A stretch of 17,004 bases of DNA from assembly GCA_002403855.1 (NCBI GenBank), contig DHIO01000034.1:91759-108762 (forward strand), given 5' to 3'. The stretch comes from Acidimicrobiia bacterium UBA4744. Its GTDB lineage: Bacteria; Actinomycetota; Acidimicrobiia; Spongiisociales; UBA4744. Shown piece after piece: positions 1 to 7,586 of the stretch. How positions within the stretch are numbered: position 1 is the first letter of the stretch; each line of letters starts with the position of its first letter. The notes under the pieces were generated by a model that was given only the letters and a program-made list of their open reading frames with translations, was not told the origin of the DNA and made no database searches. Position numbers and translations under genes: made by a program.

Positions 1-22
1 GACTCGATACCTGCAACCTGCT

Positions 23-1567
23 TCATTCTTCTGTGCTGAGGCGCATTCCGGCCAGGATCGTGACCGGATGATCCTTGGGTTCATCGACTTCCGGGAAGAA
101 CCTCGACCAGGCTGCCACCGAGACGGTGGTGGTTTCCGGCAGTCCGGTGGCGATCAAGCGCCGGGCGATCCGGATCAACTCGTCGTGGACCATCAGCAGG
201 AATCCGTTGGGCGTTCGCCGGTCTTGCGGTATCTCCTTGAAATCCCAGTACTCGCGCATGCTCTGGGGAGCTTTGAGGATCAGGACGGGTCTCCGTTCCT
301 CGTCTTCCTCGAGTCGCCCCCTTACGGTGGCTTCGAAGAACATCGGCGACAGGTCTTCGTGTCCAATGTTCCACAGGCGCTCGTAGGGCTTGTGCGCAAA
401 CAGTTCGAGCCGGTCGTCTTCGGAGACGGCCATGGCGAAGATGCAACCCGGGTATTCGGATTGCGACTGTTGGTAGTCGGAGTAGATGACCTGACCGCAG
501 GAACCCTGGCCGGCCTCGTCGACCGGAAACGGACGAACCGGCCAACCGCTCGCACTTTCGAGAGGGTCGCGAGGTCTCGGCAGGTTGTAGTCCTCACAAA
601 GTGAGCGCGGCCGCGGCGGCGGTTCGACCCCCTGCAAGATGGGGACCCTGACCGTGGTCGTCGTGCCTACGCCCGGCTCACTGCTGATCGAAACGGTGCC
701 TCGGAATTGCTCCACCGTCTGACGGACAAACGCAAACCCGAGCGAATGGAGCTCTCCCTCCGGCGGCTCCTGATCGGTGAGCAGTTGCCGTACCCGCTCG
801 GCAGTCATGCCGGTTCCGTTGTCGCTGACGGAGAGGCTGACGAGACCGTCCTCGAGAACATCCTCGATGTGCAGCACCCCCACCTTCTTGCCGCTCATCG
901 CATCGACCGCATTCATGATCAGATTGAAATACATCCGGCGGAATCGATGCCGGTTTCCGCCCAGAACGGCTTGGTCGAGACGGCCGATCTGCAACTCCAC
1001 CCTCGCCGCGCTCTGTTCGGTTACCCAGCCGTGGACGACATTGCGGACATAGTCCTCGAGATCGGCGCCGAGGTCGAATACCTCATACACCTCCTCCTGG
1101 CGCTGCTCGGCCCAGAAATTCTCGATCCGGTGGTAGACGCCGCACAACCATCGAACTGCATTGCGGTAGTGACTTCTCGATCGGACCGACCGACTGACGT
1201 CCGGCAGCAAGGCGAGCGCGGTGTCGATGTGGCTCCACATGGGGTTCAGGATCAGCTCGCACAGGTCGTGAATCGACCGAACATACTCATTGGCAATGGC
1301 CAGTACGGTCGCCGGCGAGGCGAGGGTCTGCACGGCATCGCGGTAGCTCTCGTACGCCAGCCGCAGACTCACCGCCCGGGTCCGAAGCTTGCGGAGATCA
1401 TCTCCGGTGATCACCATCGGGTCGGCTATCCCGTAGAGCTGTAGATCCGTATCCAAGGCCACATGGAAGTGGATCACCTCGTCGATGAATCGCTCCACGC
1501 GCAGGTCGTGGATAAGGAACTTGATCTCCGAGACGTCTTTCCTTGTTCCTCGATCACGTTCGGACAT
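23..1567 (-). CDS. Atypical cytosolic sensor histidine kinase with unknown C-terminal domain
   Basis: Predicted 514-residue soluble protein with a central GHKL/HATPase_c domain at about residues 197-310. I see the N box RMYFNLIMNAVDAM (211-224), the G1 box VSDNGTGM (247-254), and a G2-like LGFAFV followed by FRGTVSISSEPGVGTTTTVRVP (289-309). The N-terminal 190 residues look helical and contain two IHDL tetrapeptides (H20 and H100). Either could be a phospho-accepting histidine, but neither sits in a clean H-box, so the phosphorylation site is unresolved. Residues 311-514 form a roughly 200-residue extension that I do not recognise. No membrane helices are visible. The reading frame stays open upstream to 1849, but that part overlaps the split-barrel gene and reads as its shadow. 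I chose the ATG at 1567 because the kinase-like sequence begins there. It is the last gene of a minus-strand run after the MFS and split-barrel genes, 58 bp from the latter. No response regulator is nearby. Confidence 0.8.
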   Translation of the reverse strand: MSERDRGTRKDVSEIKFLIHDLRVERFIDEVIHFHVALDTDLQLYGIADPMVITGDDLRKLRTRAVSLRLAYESYRDAVQTLASPATVLAIANEYVRSIHDLCELILNPMWSHIDTALALLPDVSRSVRSRSHYRNAVRWLCGVYHRIENFWAEQRQEEVYEVFDLGADLEDYVRNVVHGWVTEQSAARVELQIGRLDQAVLGGNRHRFRRMYFNLIMNAVDAMSGKKVGVLHIEDVLEDGLVSLSVSDNGTGMTAERVRQLLTDQEPPEGELHSLGFAFVRQTVEQFRGTVSISSEPGVGTTTTVRVPILQGVEPPPRPRSLCEDYNLPRPRDPLESASGWPVRPFPVDEAGQGSCGQVIYSDYQQSQSEYPGCIFAMAVSEDDRLELFAHKPYERLWNIGHEDLSPMFFEATVRGRLEEDEERRPVLILKAPQSMREYWDFKEIPQDRRTPNGFLLMVHDELIRIARRLIATGLPETTTVSVAAWSRFFPEVDEPKDHPVTILAGMRLSTEE

Positions 1568-1589
1568 AGAAGCTCTCGTCGGCGCGCGG

Positions 1590-1595
1590 ATGATA
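1590..1595 (-). promoter_or_regulatory. Possible -10 box for the histidine kinase gene
   Basis: On the minus strand this reads TATCAT, 22 nt before the kinase ATG, in the 58-bp gap after the split-barrel gene. A GAGAG purine run lies between it and the start. The upstream -35 match is poor, so an internal promoter in this operon is only a suggestion. Confidence 0.25.
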
Positions 1596-1625
1596 GGGCA
1601 CCTTTGGCCGGACCAACCGTCTCGC

Positions 1626-2147
1626 CTACCGGGACGACTCGCCGCCCACCGCAGGACTCGGTCCGAATCCGAATGCGAACATCCGGTCCGGCTCGATCCG
1701 GGCGTAGATCGAAGAAGCCCCCCAATCGCTCCAGTCCTCTCCGTAGGTTTCGAGGCAGTAAGCGCGAAACCCGGCGGTGAGCGGATCATCCAGATCAACA
1801 ATGCGCGCCCGCCCGTGGACGGTGACCGCCAGGTCTTCGCTTCGGACATGTGTGGCGCTCACCTGGGGGCGAGTCACCAGGTGACGCATCCGGACGGAGT
1901 TCTGCGATGAGCCGAACCAGAACCGGGCCCGGTAGAAAAGCCCATCGACGGCGCCGGTCAGGGGGCGCCCGTCGGCCGTCACCGATGCCAGCACGAGCAC
2001 TTGCACGCCGGCCATGAGGTCAATGAGCGCCGCCGCGCCCACTCTCCTGTCCGGCGTCACCACGTCCCGCAGGTGTGAACCCGCCCGGTCGTACGATCGA
2101 TTGAGCAGAAGCTGCAGGTTCTTGAGGTCCTCGGCGGTCTCGTGCAT
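1626..2147 (-). CDS. Pyridoxamine 5'-phosphate oxidase-like split-barrel protein
   Basis: The 173-residue protein has the pattern of the FMN/F420-binding split-barrel superfamily. There is an N-terminal helix, then strands VLVLASVTADGRPLTGAVDG and FWFGSSQNSVRMRHLVTRP, the latter being the usual binding-site turn followed by the helix that ends in xxxRPxVS. Next come AVTVHGRARIVD and a C-terminal strand YARIEPDRMFAFGF. Members bind FMN, F420 or haem and act as small-molecule oxidoreductases. The substrate and cofactor cannot be read from the sequence. The gene starts 16 bp after the MFS stop and is probably cotranscribed with it. No convincing SD precedes the ATG. The fold assignment is fairly secure; the specific activity is unknown. 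Confidence 0.8.
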   Translation of the reverse strand: MHETAEDLKNLQLLLNRSYDRAGSHLRDVVTPDRRVGAAALIDLMAGVQVLVLASVTADGRPLTGAVDGLFYRARFWFGSSQNSVRMRHLVTRPQVSATHVRSEDLAVTVHGRARIVDLDDPLTAGFRAYCLETYGEDWSDWGASSIYARIEPDRMFAFGFGPSPAVGGESSR

Positions 2148-2163
2148 GGAGGGATTCTCGCAG

Positions 2164-3405
2164 TCAAGTGCCCCGGATGTTCTCGACCTGCACTGAACGG
2201 GCAGCGGCCCAGATGTAGAGGATGACGGCGGGCATGAGGATCAAGCCGGCGACCACGAAGGCAACCCTCAAGGAACCAGCCGTCGCCAACCAGCCGAGGG
2301 CGGGGCCTCCGGCCAGTTGCCCCACAGCGTCGCTCTGTCCCTGCATCGAGAACACGGTCGCCTTGGTTCCGCTCTCAACCAGCGCATTGAGCCACGCTTT
2401 GAGCAAAGGAGCGTGCACGATCCTGACCAGCACCGCCGCCTGGTACAAAACGACCGCCAGGAAGAACTCTCCGACTATCCCCAACCCGATCACGGAGATC
2501 ATCAGCACCAGTACGGTGGCGATCAGGGCATACGGAACTCGAACGCTGTGGGCAGTACCGATCCAGCGCCGGGTGGCGCCGGTCGCCGCTACCGAGAGGA
2601 GCAACGCTCCAGCGTCGATCAACCCAAACCAGACCAACGGAGACCAATCGGGGGCCGGGGGAAAGTCGAATCCGGCCAGCAGATGAGCTTCCCAGAGCCG
2701 ATCGAACGTCTCCGAGAACGCACCCAGGAAGAAGGTGGCGCCGAACATCGCGACAACGATCTTCCGACGTCGTACGACTCCGAGTCCCCGCCGGAATGTA
2801 CCTGCCATACCTCTCCACGTGGCGCGACGCCCGGACGGCACGAAAGCCGTTTCGGCCATGGTCAGGATGAGGATTCCGCCGATTACCAGGTGGCCGATGC
2901 CGCCCACGATGAGAGGCAACCCCAGCGATAGGGAAGCCAGCAGCACGGAACAGGCGATCCCGACCAGCGCCCCCACCTGTCGGACCTGCGTTCCCCGCAG
3001 CAAGGCCCGGGTGGCGAGGTGATCGTCCGCCAATTCGTCGGCGATCCAGGCTTCGACGGCTCCGCTGGTGAACGTGTATCCGAGTCCCCAAACAACCTGA
3101 GCGAAGAGGATCCATCCCAGGAAGGGAAGAGAACCTTCGAGAACGAAGCCCGCGCCCATCACCAACATGCCGATGATGATCGAGCGACGCCGACTCACCG
3201 TGTCGGCGACCACCCCGGTGGGGACCTCGAAGAAGAAGACGCTCACCTCGAGCACGGTGCCCACCAGTACCAGCTGGAGCGGATTCAGACCGGCGTTCTG
3301 GATCCGGTAGATCGCCGACAAGGTGGCATAGGTGGCGAAGAACAGGGCCGATCCTGCCGAGAAAGCCAAAAACACCCGGTATTGGTTCATGACGGGACGC
3401 ACCAT
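2164..3405 (-). CDS. MFS transporter (drug-efflux-like)
   Basis: This is a 413-residue, very hydrophobic protein with about 12 predicted membrane helices. The major facilitator signature (motif A) lies between helices 2 and 3 at residues 64-79 (GVVADTVSRRRSIIIG, with the conserved Asp and Arg pair). The overall look is of the proton-driven efflux group, whose members often export drugs or metabolites; the substrate cannot be inferred. The start is either the ATG at 3405 or the ATG at 3390 (MNQYRVFL), and neither has an SD. I kept 3405, because a TACTCT -10-like box lies 12 nt upstream on the minus strand (3418-3423). It is the first gene of the run that continues with the split-barrel protein and histidine kinase, and is divergent from threonine synthase across 110 bp. 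Confidence 0.88.
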   Translation of the reverse strand: MVRPVMNQYRVFLAFSAGSALFFATYATLSAIYRIQNAGLNPLQLVLVGTVLEVSVFFFEVPTGVVADTVSRRRSIIIGMLVMGAGFVLEGSLPFLGWILFAQVVWGLGYTFTSGAVEAWIADELADDHLATRALLRGTQVRQVGALVGIACSVLLASLSLGLPLIVGGIGHLVIGGILILTMAETAFVPSGRRATWRGMAGTFRRGLGVVRRRKIVVAMFGATFFLGAFSETFDRLWEAHLLAGFDFPPAPDWSPLVWFGLIDAGALLLSVAATGATRRWIGTAHSVRVPYALIATVLVLMISVIGLGIVGEFFLAVVLYQAAVLVRIVHAPLLKAWLNALVESGTKATVFSMQGQSDAVGQLAGGPALGWLATAGSLRVAFVVAGLILMPAVILYIWAAARSVQVENIRGT

Positions 3406-3502
3406 CGGAGCCCATCGAGAGTAGGGACCGCAGCAGGCTAGCGAGGGAAGGGGTTCTCGCTCACGCCATTTGGGAGCCGAGAACGCGCCGCGGTCGGTCC
3501 CT

Positions 3503-3508
3503 TACACT
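3503..3508 (+). promoter_or_regulatory. -10 box for a leaderless threonine synthase transcript
   Basis: TACACT ends 7 nt before the ATG of the threonine synthase gene, so transcription would begin at or next to the start codon. There is no SD and no clear -35. Several other genes here show the same arrangement. Confidence 0.5.
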
Positions 3509-3515
3509 CGTCACC

Positions 3516-4766
3516 ATGACCGTGCCCTCACGCAACCTCACCGAGGAACGACCCACCTTCGTCACCCACCTCGAGTGTTCCGCGACCGGGGAGCACTATC
3601 CCACCGGCCGGATTCACGGACTCTCCAAAGCAGGGAAGCCGTTGCTGGTCCGCTACGACCTGGCTGCTCTGTCGGAGAGTGTCAATCGGAATGAGATCGC
3701 CGGGCGTCCTCCAGATGTTTGGAGATACAGGGAGTTCCTTCCGGTGCGTCACGTGGAGAACATCGTGTCGCTGGGAGAGACGATCACGCCGCTCGTGCCG
3801 CTCCCCCGTATCGAGGAAGAGACCGGAAGCGCCCAGGTTCTGGTCAAGGACGAAGGCCGTCTCCCCACCGGGTCGTTCAAGGCGCGCGGCCTGGCCGTGG
3901 CCGTGACCATGGCCAAGGAACTGGGAGTTGCCCGTCTGGCAATGCCCACCAACGGCAACGCGGGAGCGGCCCTGGCCGCCTACGGCAGCCGAGCGGGGAT
4001 CGAAACCTTCGTGTTCTGCCCGGAGGACACCCCGGAGGTCAACGTCCGTGAAATAGCCCTCCAAGGTGCGAAGGTGTGGCGGGTGAACGGGCTGATCAAC
4101 GACTGTGGAAGGATCGTGGCCGAGGGGAACGAGCCCATGGGGTGGTTCGACTTCTCGACGCTGAAAGAGCCCTACCGCATCGAAGGAAAGAAGACCATGG
4201 GGATCGAGCTGGCAGAACAACTGGGCTGGGACACTCCGGATGTCATCTTCTACCCGACCGGAGGAGGAACCGGCCTCATCGGAATGTGGAAAGCCTTCCG
4301 GGAACTGGTCGAAGTGGGATGGCTCGATCAGCCCCTGCCCAAGATGGTCGCCGTCCAGGCCACCGGGTGCGCTCCCATCGTCCGGGCGTTCGAGGAAGGA
4401 GCCGATCACGCGGACTACTGGGAAGACGCTCATACCATTGCCTCCGGTATCCGGGTGCCTTCGGCAATTGGTGATTTCCTGATCCTGCAGGCCGTCCGGG
4501 ACAGCCGGGGCTTTGCCGTTGCGGTCACCGACGAGGAGATCGCCGATGCTCAGACTCGAATCCCGCGTACCGAGGGCTTGTTGCTCAGCCCGGAAGGGGC
4601 TGCCACCTACGCCGCCTACCGGCGAGCCCTGGCCGAGGGTCGCGTCGGCCGCAACGAGCGGGTCATGCTCTTCAACTGCGGGAACGGTCTGAAGTATCCG
4701 ATGCCGCCGGCCGATAGGCGCCTGGACCGGCATCAGCCGATCGCCTGGAAGCAGTTCGAGGTTTGA
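3516..4766 (+). CDS. thrC: Threonine synthase
   Basis: This 416-residue enzyme is a PLP-dependent fold-type II protein of the threonine synthase family, which converts O-phospho-L-homoserine to threonine plus phosphate in the cytosol. The PLP-binding lysine is K122 in PTGSFKARG (118-125). The cofactor-supporting loop is TNGNAGAALAAYG and the phosphate-binding glycine loop is PTGGGTGLIGM. The N-terminal segment (about 17-50, ending KPLLVRYDL) matches the region that in many long threonine synthases is a zinc ribbon. Here only one cysteine remains, so zinc is probably not bound. I recall this cysteine-poor variant from other threonine synthases. A broader PLP-lyase role (for example threonine dehydratase-like) is less likely because of the N-terminal domain. 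The gene stands alone, with no hom or thrB beside it. It is probably translated from a leaderless mRNA. Confidence 0.9.
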   Translation: MTVPSRNLTEERPTFVTHLECSATGEHYPTGRIHGLSKAGKPLLVRYDLAALSESVNRNEIAGRPPDVWRYREFLPVRHVENIVSLGETITPLVPLPRIEEETGSAQVLVKDEGRLPTGSFKARGLAVAVTMAKELGVARLAMPTNGNAGAALAAYGSRAGIETFVFCPEDTPEVNVREIALQGAKVWRVNGLINDCGRIVAEGNEPMGWFDFSTLKEPYRIEGKKTMGIELAEQLGWDTPDVIFYPTGGGTGLIGMWKAFRELVEVGWLDQPLPKMVAVQATGCAPIVRAFEEGADHADYWEDAHTIASGIRVPSAIGDFLILQAVRDSRGFAVAVTDEEIADAQTRIPRTEGLLLSPEGAATYAAYRRALAEGRVGRNERVMLFNCGNGLKYPMPPADRRLDRHQPIAWKQFEV

Positions 4767-4785
4767 AGCACCCGGCACCGAGCAC

Positions 4786-4811
4786 GGCCTCCCCGGCCGG
4801 CGGGGCGAGCC
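4786..4811. terminator. GC-rich hairpin between convergent genes, possible bidirectional terminator
   Basis: A perfect 5-bp stem CCCCG/CGGGG with loop GCCGG (4791-4805) is flanked by a further GGC/GCC pairing. It fills the 48-bp gap between the stops of threonine synthase and the molybdoenzyme. There is no T-tract on either strand, so this is a structural suggestion only. Confidence 0.4.
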
Positions 4812-4814
4812 TGT

Positions 4815-6353
4815 CTACTCGACTACCACGGAGATGGTGTGGTGACCAGTGGCGCCATCCGGGCGGGGGGACTGTCGGTCGGAGGTTTGAGTCTCCCCGT
4901 TCCCGTCGGTAGCCCGAACCCGGAGCGTGCGGGTGCCGGACTCGGCTTCCCAATCTATGGACCACTGGCGCCAGCTCTCCTCGGCCAGCGGCTCCGAAAG
5001 GGCCGCTTCTTGCCATTCGTCGCCGTCGACCTGGACCTCCACCCGGCTGATACCTCGCCCGGGTGCCCAGGCAACTCCGGCGATTGCCCGCTTCCCGGCC
5101 GAAACACGAGCATTGGGCTGCGGCGTGTCGATACGCGACTGGGTCTTGATAGGTGCCTCTTTGGCCCAGCCGCGCGGCACCCAATACGCATCGAAAGCGT
5201 CCCAGGCGGTCAGCTCGATCTCGGCAAGCCACTTCGTAGCAGACACGTAGCCGTAGAGACCGGCTACGACCAGGCGGGCGGGGAAACCGTGATCGAACGG
5301 CAAAGGCTCGTCGTTCATTCCGACGGCCACCAGCGCCTCACGCCCGTCGAAGGCCGCTTCGGTAGGGAATCCCACAGTGAATCCGTCGACGGAGCGTCCG
5401 ACGATCTGGTCGGCTCCCGGCTGAACTCCCGCCCGGTCCAAGACATCGCCGAGCGGCACACCCAGCCATTTGGCGTTGCCGACCAGACCGCCGCCGACCC
5501 GATTGGACACACACGAGAGGGTGACATACCGCTCGACCATGGGGAGATCCAACAGATCATCGAAAGTCAGCTCGTAGGGGCGGTCGACCATACCGGTGAT
5601 CTTCATCGACCAGTTCTCCAGATCAACCCGGGGTACCGAAAGGGCGGTGTCGATCTTGTAAAAAGAATCGATCGGAGTGACGACCGGAGAGATCCCGGCA
5701 ACGTTCAGCGAAGAGCCGGGGGCCGGAGCGGGGAGCGGAGAACTCGCCCGGGGAAGAACCACGTCGGCCCGGTTGGTCGCCATCTTCATGCGCTCGCCGA
5801 GGTACCTCCCGGCGGCGGCAGAGACACCGGCCAGCAGCGCGAATGCCCCGACGCCACGCAGGAAAGCCCTTCGAGTGAGATCCGACCCGCCGGCCGGCGC
5901 CGGGCTCCGGGAGGCCGATCGAAACAGGACGAGGAAGGCAGCCAGCCCGGCGGTTGTGGCTACCACCGCGACGACAATGGATGGAATGGCTTCGCCCTGG
6001 GGATCGCGAACCGCAGCGACGGCACCCAGCGCCCCGAATGCCGCGAATCCAACCACCGGGATGGCCAACGATCGGATACCCCCCAGACCGAGTAGCGCTC
6101 CAAAAAGCGCAGCGAGAACCACGATGCCGATGATCAAGGCCGGCTTGTCTGCCGTGCCGAAGGTCTCGATTGCGAAATCCTTCACAGCAGGAGGGGCAAG
6201 ATCGATGACCCCAGTGCCGATCGAGACGACCAGCGAGGGGACACCCGAGATCAAACCGGCCAGCAACTCTGAGACACCGAGGGCGAACAGGGCTGCAACG
6301 GCTCCGGCCAGAGCTACGTCGCGGCGACGCGGGTCAACGCTAGTGGTTTCCAT
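4815..6353 (-). CDS. Membrane-anchored sulfite oxidase-family molybdopterin oxidoreductase
   Basis: The 512-residue protein begins with about four hydrophobic helices (residues 12-145). A linker then leads to a twin-arginine-like segment, TRRAFLRG with R161/R162, followed by another hydrophobic stretch (about 166-181). The extracytoplasmic catalytic part follows. The Mo-coordinating cysteine is C281 in TLSCVSNRVGGGLVGN, and SVDGFTVGFP and GFPARLVVAGLYGY are typical of the oxidoreductase molybdopterin-binding domain. The C-terminal 110 or so residues (from about SRIDTPQPNARV) fit the Ig-like Mo-co dimerisation domain. The family oxidises sulfite or reduces S- and N-oxides. No haem domain is present, and the partner and substrate are unknown. 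An upstream GTG at 6389 is possible. I prefer the ATG at 6353 because a TACGCT -10 box ends 8 nt before it. Confidence 0.88.
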   Translation of the reverse strand: METTSVDPRRRDVALAGAVAALFALGVSELLAGLISGVPSLVVSIGTGVIDLAPPAVKDFAIETFGTADKPALIIGIVVLAALFGALLGLGGIRSLAIPVVGFAAFGALGAVAAVRDPQGEAIPSIVVAVVATTAGLAAFLVLFRSASRSPAPAGGSDLTRRAFLRGVGAFALLAGVSAAAGRYLGERMKMATNRADVVLPRASSPLPAPAPGSSLNVAGISPVVTPIDSFYKIDTALSVPRVDLENWSMKITGMVDRPYELTFDDLLDLPMVERYVTLSCVSNRVGGGLVGNAKWLGVPLGDVLDRAGVQPGADQIVGRSVDGFTVGFPTEAAFDGREALVAVGMNDEPLPFDHGFPARLVVAGLYGYVSATKWLAEIELTAWDAFDAYWVPRGWAKEAPIKTQSRIDTPQPNARVSAGKRAIAGVAWAPGRGISRVEVQVDGDEWQEAALSEPLAEESWRQWSIDWEAESGTRTLRVRATDGNGETQTSDRQSPRPDGATGHHTISVVVE

Positions 6354-6361
6354 CAGCAGCA

Positions 6362-6367
6362 AGCGTA
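6362..6367 (-). promoter_or_regulatory. -10 box for a leaderless molybdoenzyme transcript
   Basis: Read on the minus strand this is TACGCT, ending 8 nt before the ATG at 6353. No SD precedes that ATG. If used, it rules out the upstream GTG at 6389 as the start. No -35 element is obvious. Confidence 0.45.
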
Positions 6368-6610
6368 CGCAGGCCGGCCGCTTTGTCACGGCCTCCGAAG
6401 GAGTGTTTCCGGGAAGTTAAGGATTGAGCAAACGGTGAGACCTCAGCGATCGCAAGTGGGTCATCGACTTCTCCTCCGGCACTCGACCGTCACCCTGTGG
6501 AGTAGACGCAAGCCGGGCCACGGCGAGATGACGACCACCGAGGGGTGGCAGACAGAATCTCCCATGCTCCGGACAACTCCCTGAAGGACGAGCCCCAATG
6601 ATCCAGATAG

Positions 6611-7402
6611 TCAGGTGCCGCGGCGGCCGCTCTTCCAGTAGCCGCGCACAGTCGCCTGGACCCTCGGCAGCCCCCGATCGTCGAACAGGTGCCGCCGCAG
6701 TCGCTGCATCGTCGCAGCTTCACCGGCCGCCCACACCCTGCTGCCGGAGTCGAGTTGGGAGCGCCCAACGGCGCCCACCAGCGCCTCGCCCCGGGGTCCT
6801 CCGGCCGGCAGATCCCACCATGCGACGGTCGCTCGGGGATGATCGGGAAGTGCCAGGCGGGCGTCGGGATGAGCGACTTCGATGTGCGCCCGAACCGGCG
6901 TGGCCGCGGGAAGGGCTTCCAGCAGCTGGCTGATGGCGGGAATGGCGCTCTCGTCGCCGGCCAGGAGGAAGGCCGACGCGTCGTGGTCGACGACATAGCC
7001 GCGGCCGGGTCCCGAGACGGCGGCCGGGTCGCCGGGTTTCGCCGATGCGGCCCACCCGGATGCAACGCCGCTCTCGTGGATGACGATCTCGAGGTCGAGT
7101 TCGAGACCGGCCGGGTCGACCCGGCGCGGCGTGAACGTCCTGATGACCGGTCGCTCGCCGCCGGGCAGCAGGAACTCGTTGTCCTTCCAGGTCGGTACGA
7201 CCACCTCTTCCGTTCCGGGGGACGGGAGGAGCAACCGGACGCTGGCCGCCGGGTGCTCAACGGCCAGACCCGCCAGCTCCGGTCCGGCAAGAGTGACCCG
7301 GGCCAGGTGAGGGGTTCGGTATTCGACGGCCCGAACGTGCACGGGCCGGAAGGGCGGCGGTTCTCGGCGGACCCGGGTCGCCGCAGATGAAGAGTCACTC
7401 AT
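6611..7402 (-). CDS. Siderophore-interacting protein, FAD-dependent ferric-siderophore reductase
   Basis: The 263-residue protein belongs to the SIP/ViuB group of flavoproteins, which reduce ferric siderophores in the cytosol and so release iron. The FAD-binding barrel is at about residues 18-140, with the flavin-contacting R-T-F-T motif at 88-91 and GPGRGYVVD at 131-139. The second domain starts with LLAGDESAIPA (147-157) and ends with VWAAGEAATM (223-232) and the hallmark GYWKSGR (254-260). I use the ATG at 7402 (MSDSSS). It gives a family-typical N-terminus, and a TACCCT -10 box ends 7 nt upstream. An alternative ATG at 7495 adds 31 residues and has a strong SD (7501-7511), so the start is truly ambiguous. 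No siderophore transporter gene is adjacent. It is divergent from the Tag glycosylase gene. Confidence 0.9.
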   Translation of the reverse strand: MSDSSSAATRVRREPPPFRPVHVRAVEYRTPHLARVTLAGPELAGLAVEHPAASVRLLLPSPGTEEVVVPTWKDNEFLLPGGERPVIRTFTPRRVDPAGLELDLEIVIHESGVASGWAASAKPGDPAAVSGPGRGYVVDHDASAFLLAGDESAIPAISQLLEALPAATPVRAHIEVAHPDARLALPDHPRATVAWWDLPAGGPRGEALVGAVGRSQLDSGSRVWAAGEAATMQRLRRHLFDDRGLPRVQATVRGYWKSGRRGT

Positions 7403-7409
7403 CGGCGAG

Positions 7410-7415
7410 AGGGTA
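7410..7415 (-). promoter_or_regulatory. -10 box for a leaderless transcript of the siderophore-interacting protein
   Basis: On the minus strand this reads TACCCT, ending 7 nt before the ATG at 7402. It competes with an upstream SD-led start at 7495. No clear -35 element is visible. Confidence 0.4.
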
Positions 7416-7500
7416 GTCACCTTGATCCCCGTCCCCGGGTGAACGGGTCCGGGGAGGTACCGCAAGATTCGAGTGCCGGAGCTCCGCGCCCCCATTGCGC

Positions 7501-7511
7501 CCTCCCTCCTT
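7501..7511 (-). promoter_or_regulatory. Strong Shine-Dalgarno for an alternative upstream start
   Basis: The minus strand reads AAGGAGGGAGG, with about 5-9 nt to an ATG at 7495. That ATG is in frame with the siderophore-interacting protein. It is one of the best SD sequences in the window. It either marks the true start of a 294-residue form or is a chance purine run. Confidence 0.4.
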
Positions 7512-7572
7512 GAATTCCGTCCGGCGCCGGCAGAAGGGCAGGCGTCGCAAGCGAAGGATCACGGAGGGCTCG

Positions 7573-7578
7573 TATCAT
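7573..7578 (+). promoter_or_regulatory. -10 box for the DNA glycosylase I gene
   Basis: TATCAT ends 8 nt before the GTG at 7587, which fits a leaderless start there. A GGAGGG run at 7562-7567 is too far from the GTG to act as its SD. No good -35 is visible. Confidence 0.4.
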
Positions 7579-7586
7579 GACCGGTC

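Noticed and set aside
1568..1849. N-terminal extension of the histidine kinase reading frame up to 1849
   Set aside because: It overlaps the split-barrel gene on the same strand and its residues (rich in R, S, P, G) look like an out-of-frame reading of that gene. The recognisable kinase sequence begins at 1567.
3528..4778. Long open frame antisense to threonine synthase
   Set aside because: It mirrors the sense gene almost end to end, matches no family and is rich in His, Gly and Arg. Long antisense frames are expected in high-GC coding DNA.
4839..6095. Open frame of about 400 codons antisense to the molybdoenzyme
   Set aside because: The sense frame has the conserved Mo cysteine and membrane helices. 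The antisense product is Arg/Gly/Pro-rich without any recognisable motif.
6368..6610. Terminator or small gene between the molybdoenzyme and siderophore-interacting protein genes
   Set aside because: A short CCACC/GGTGG hairpin (6535-6548) exists but has no T-tract. No open frame with a start signal stands out, so I see nothing definite in this gap.
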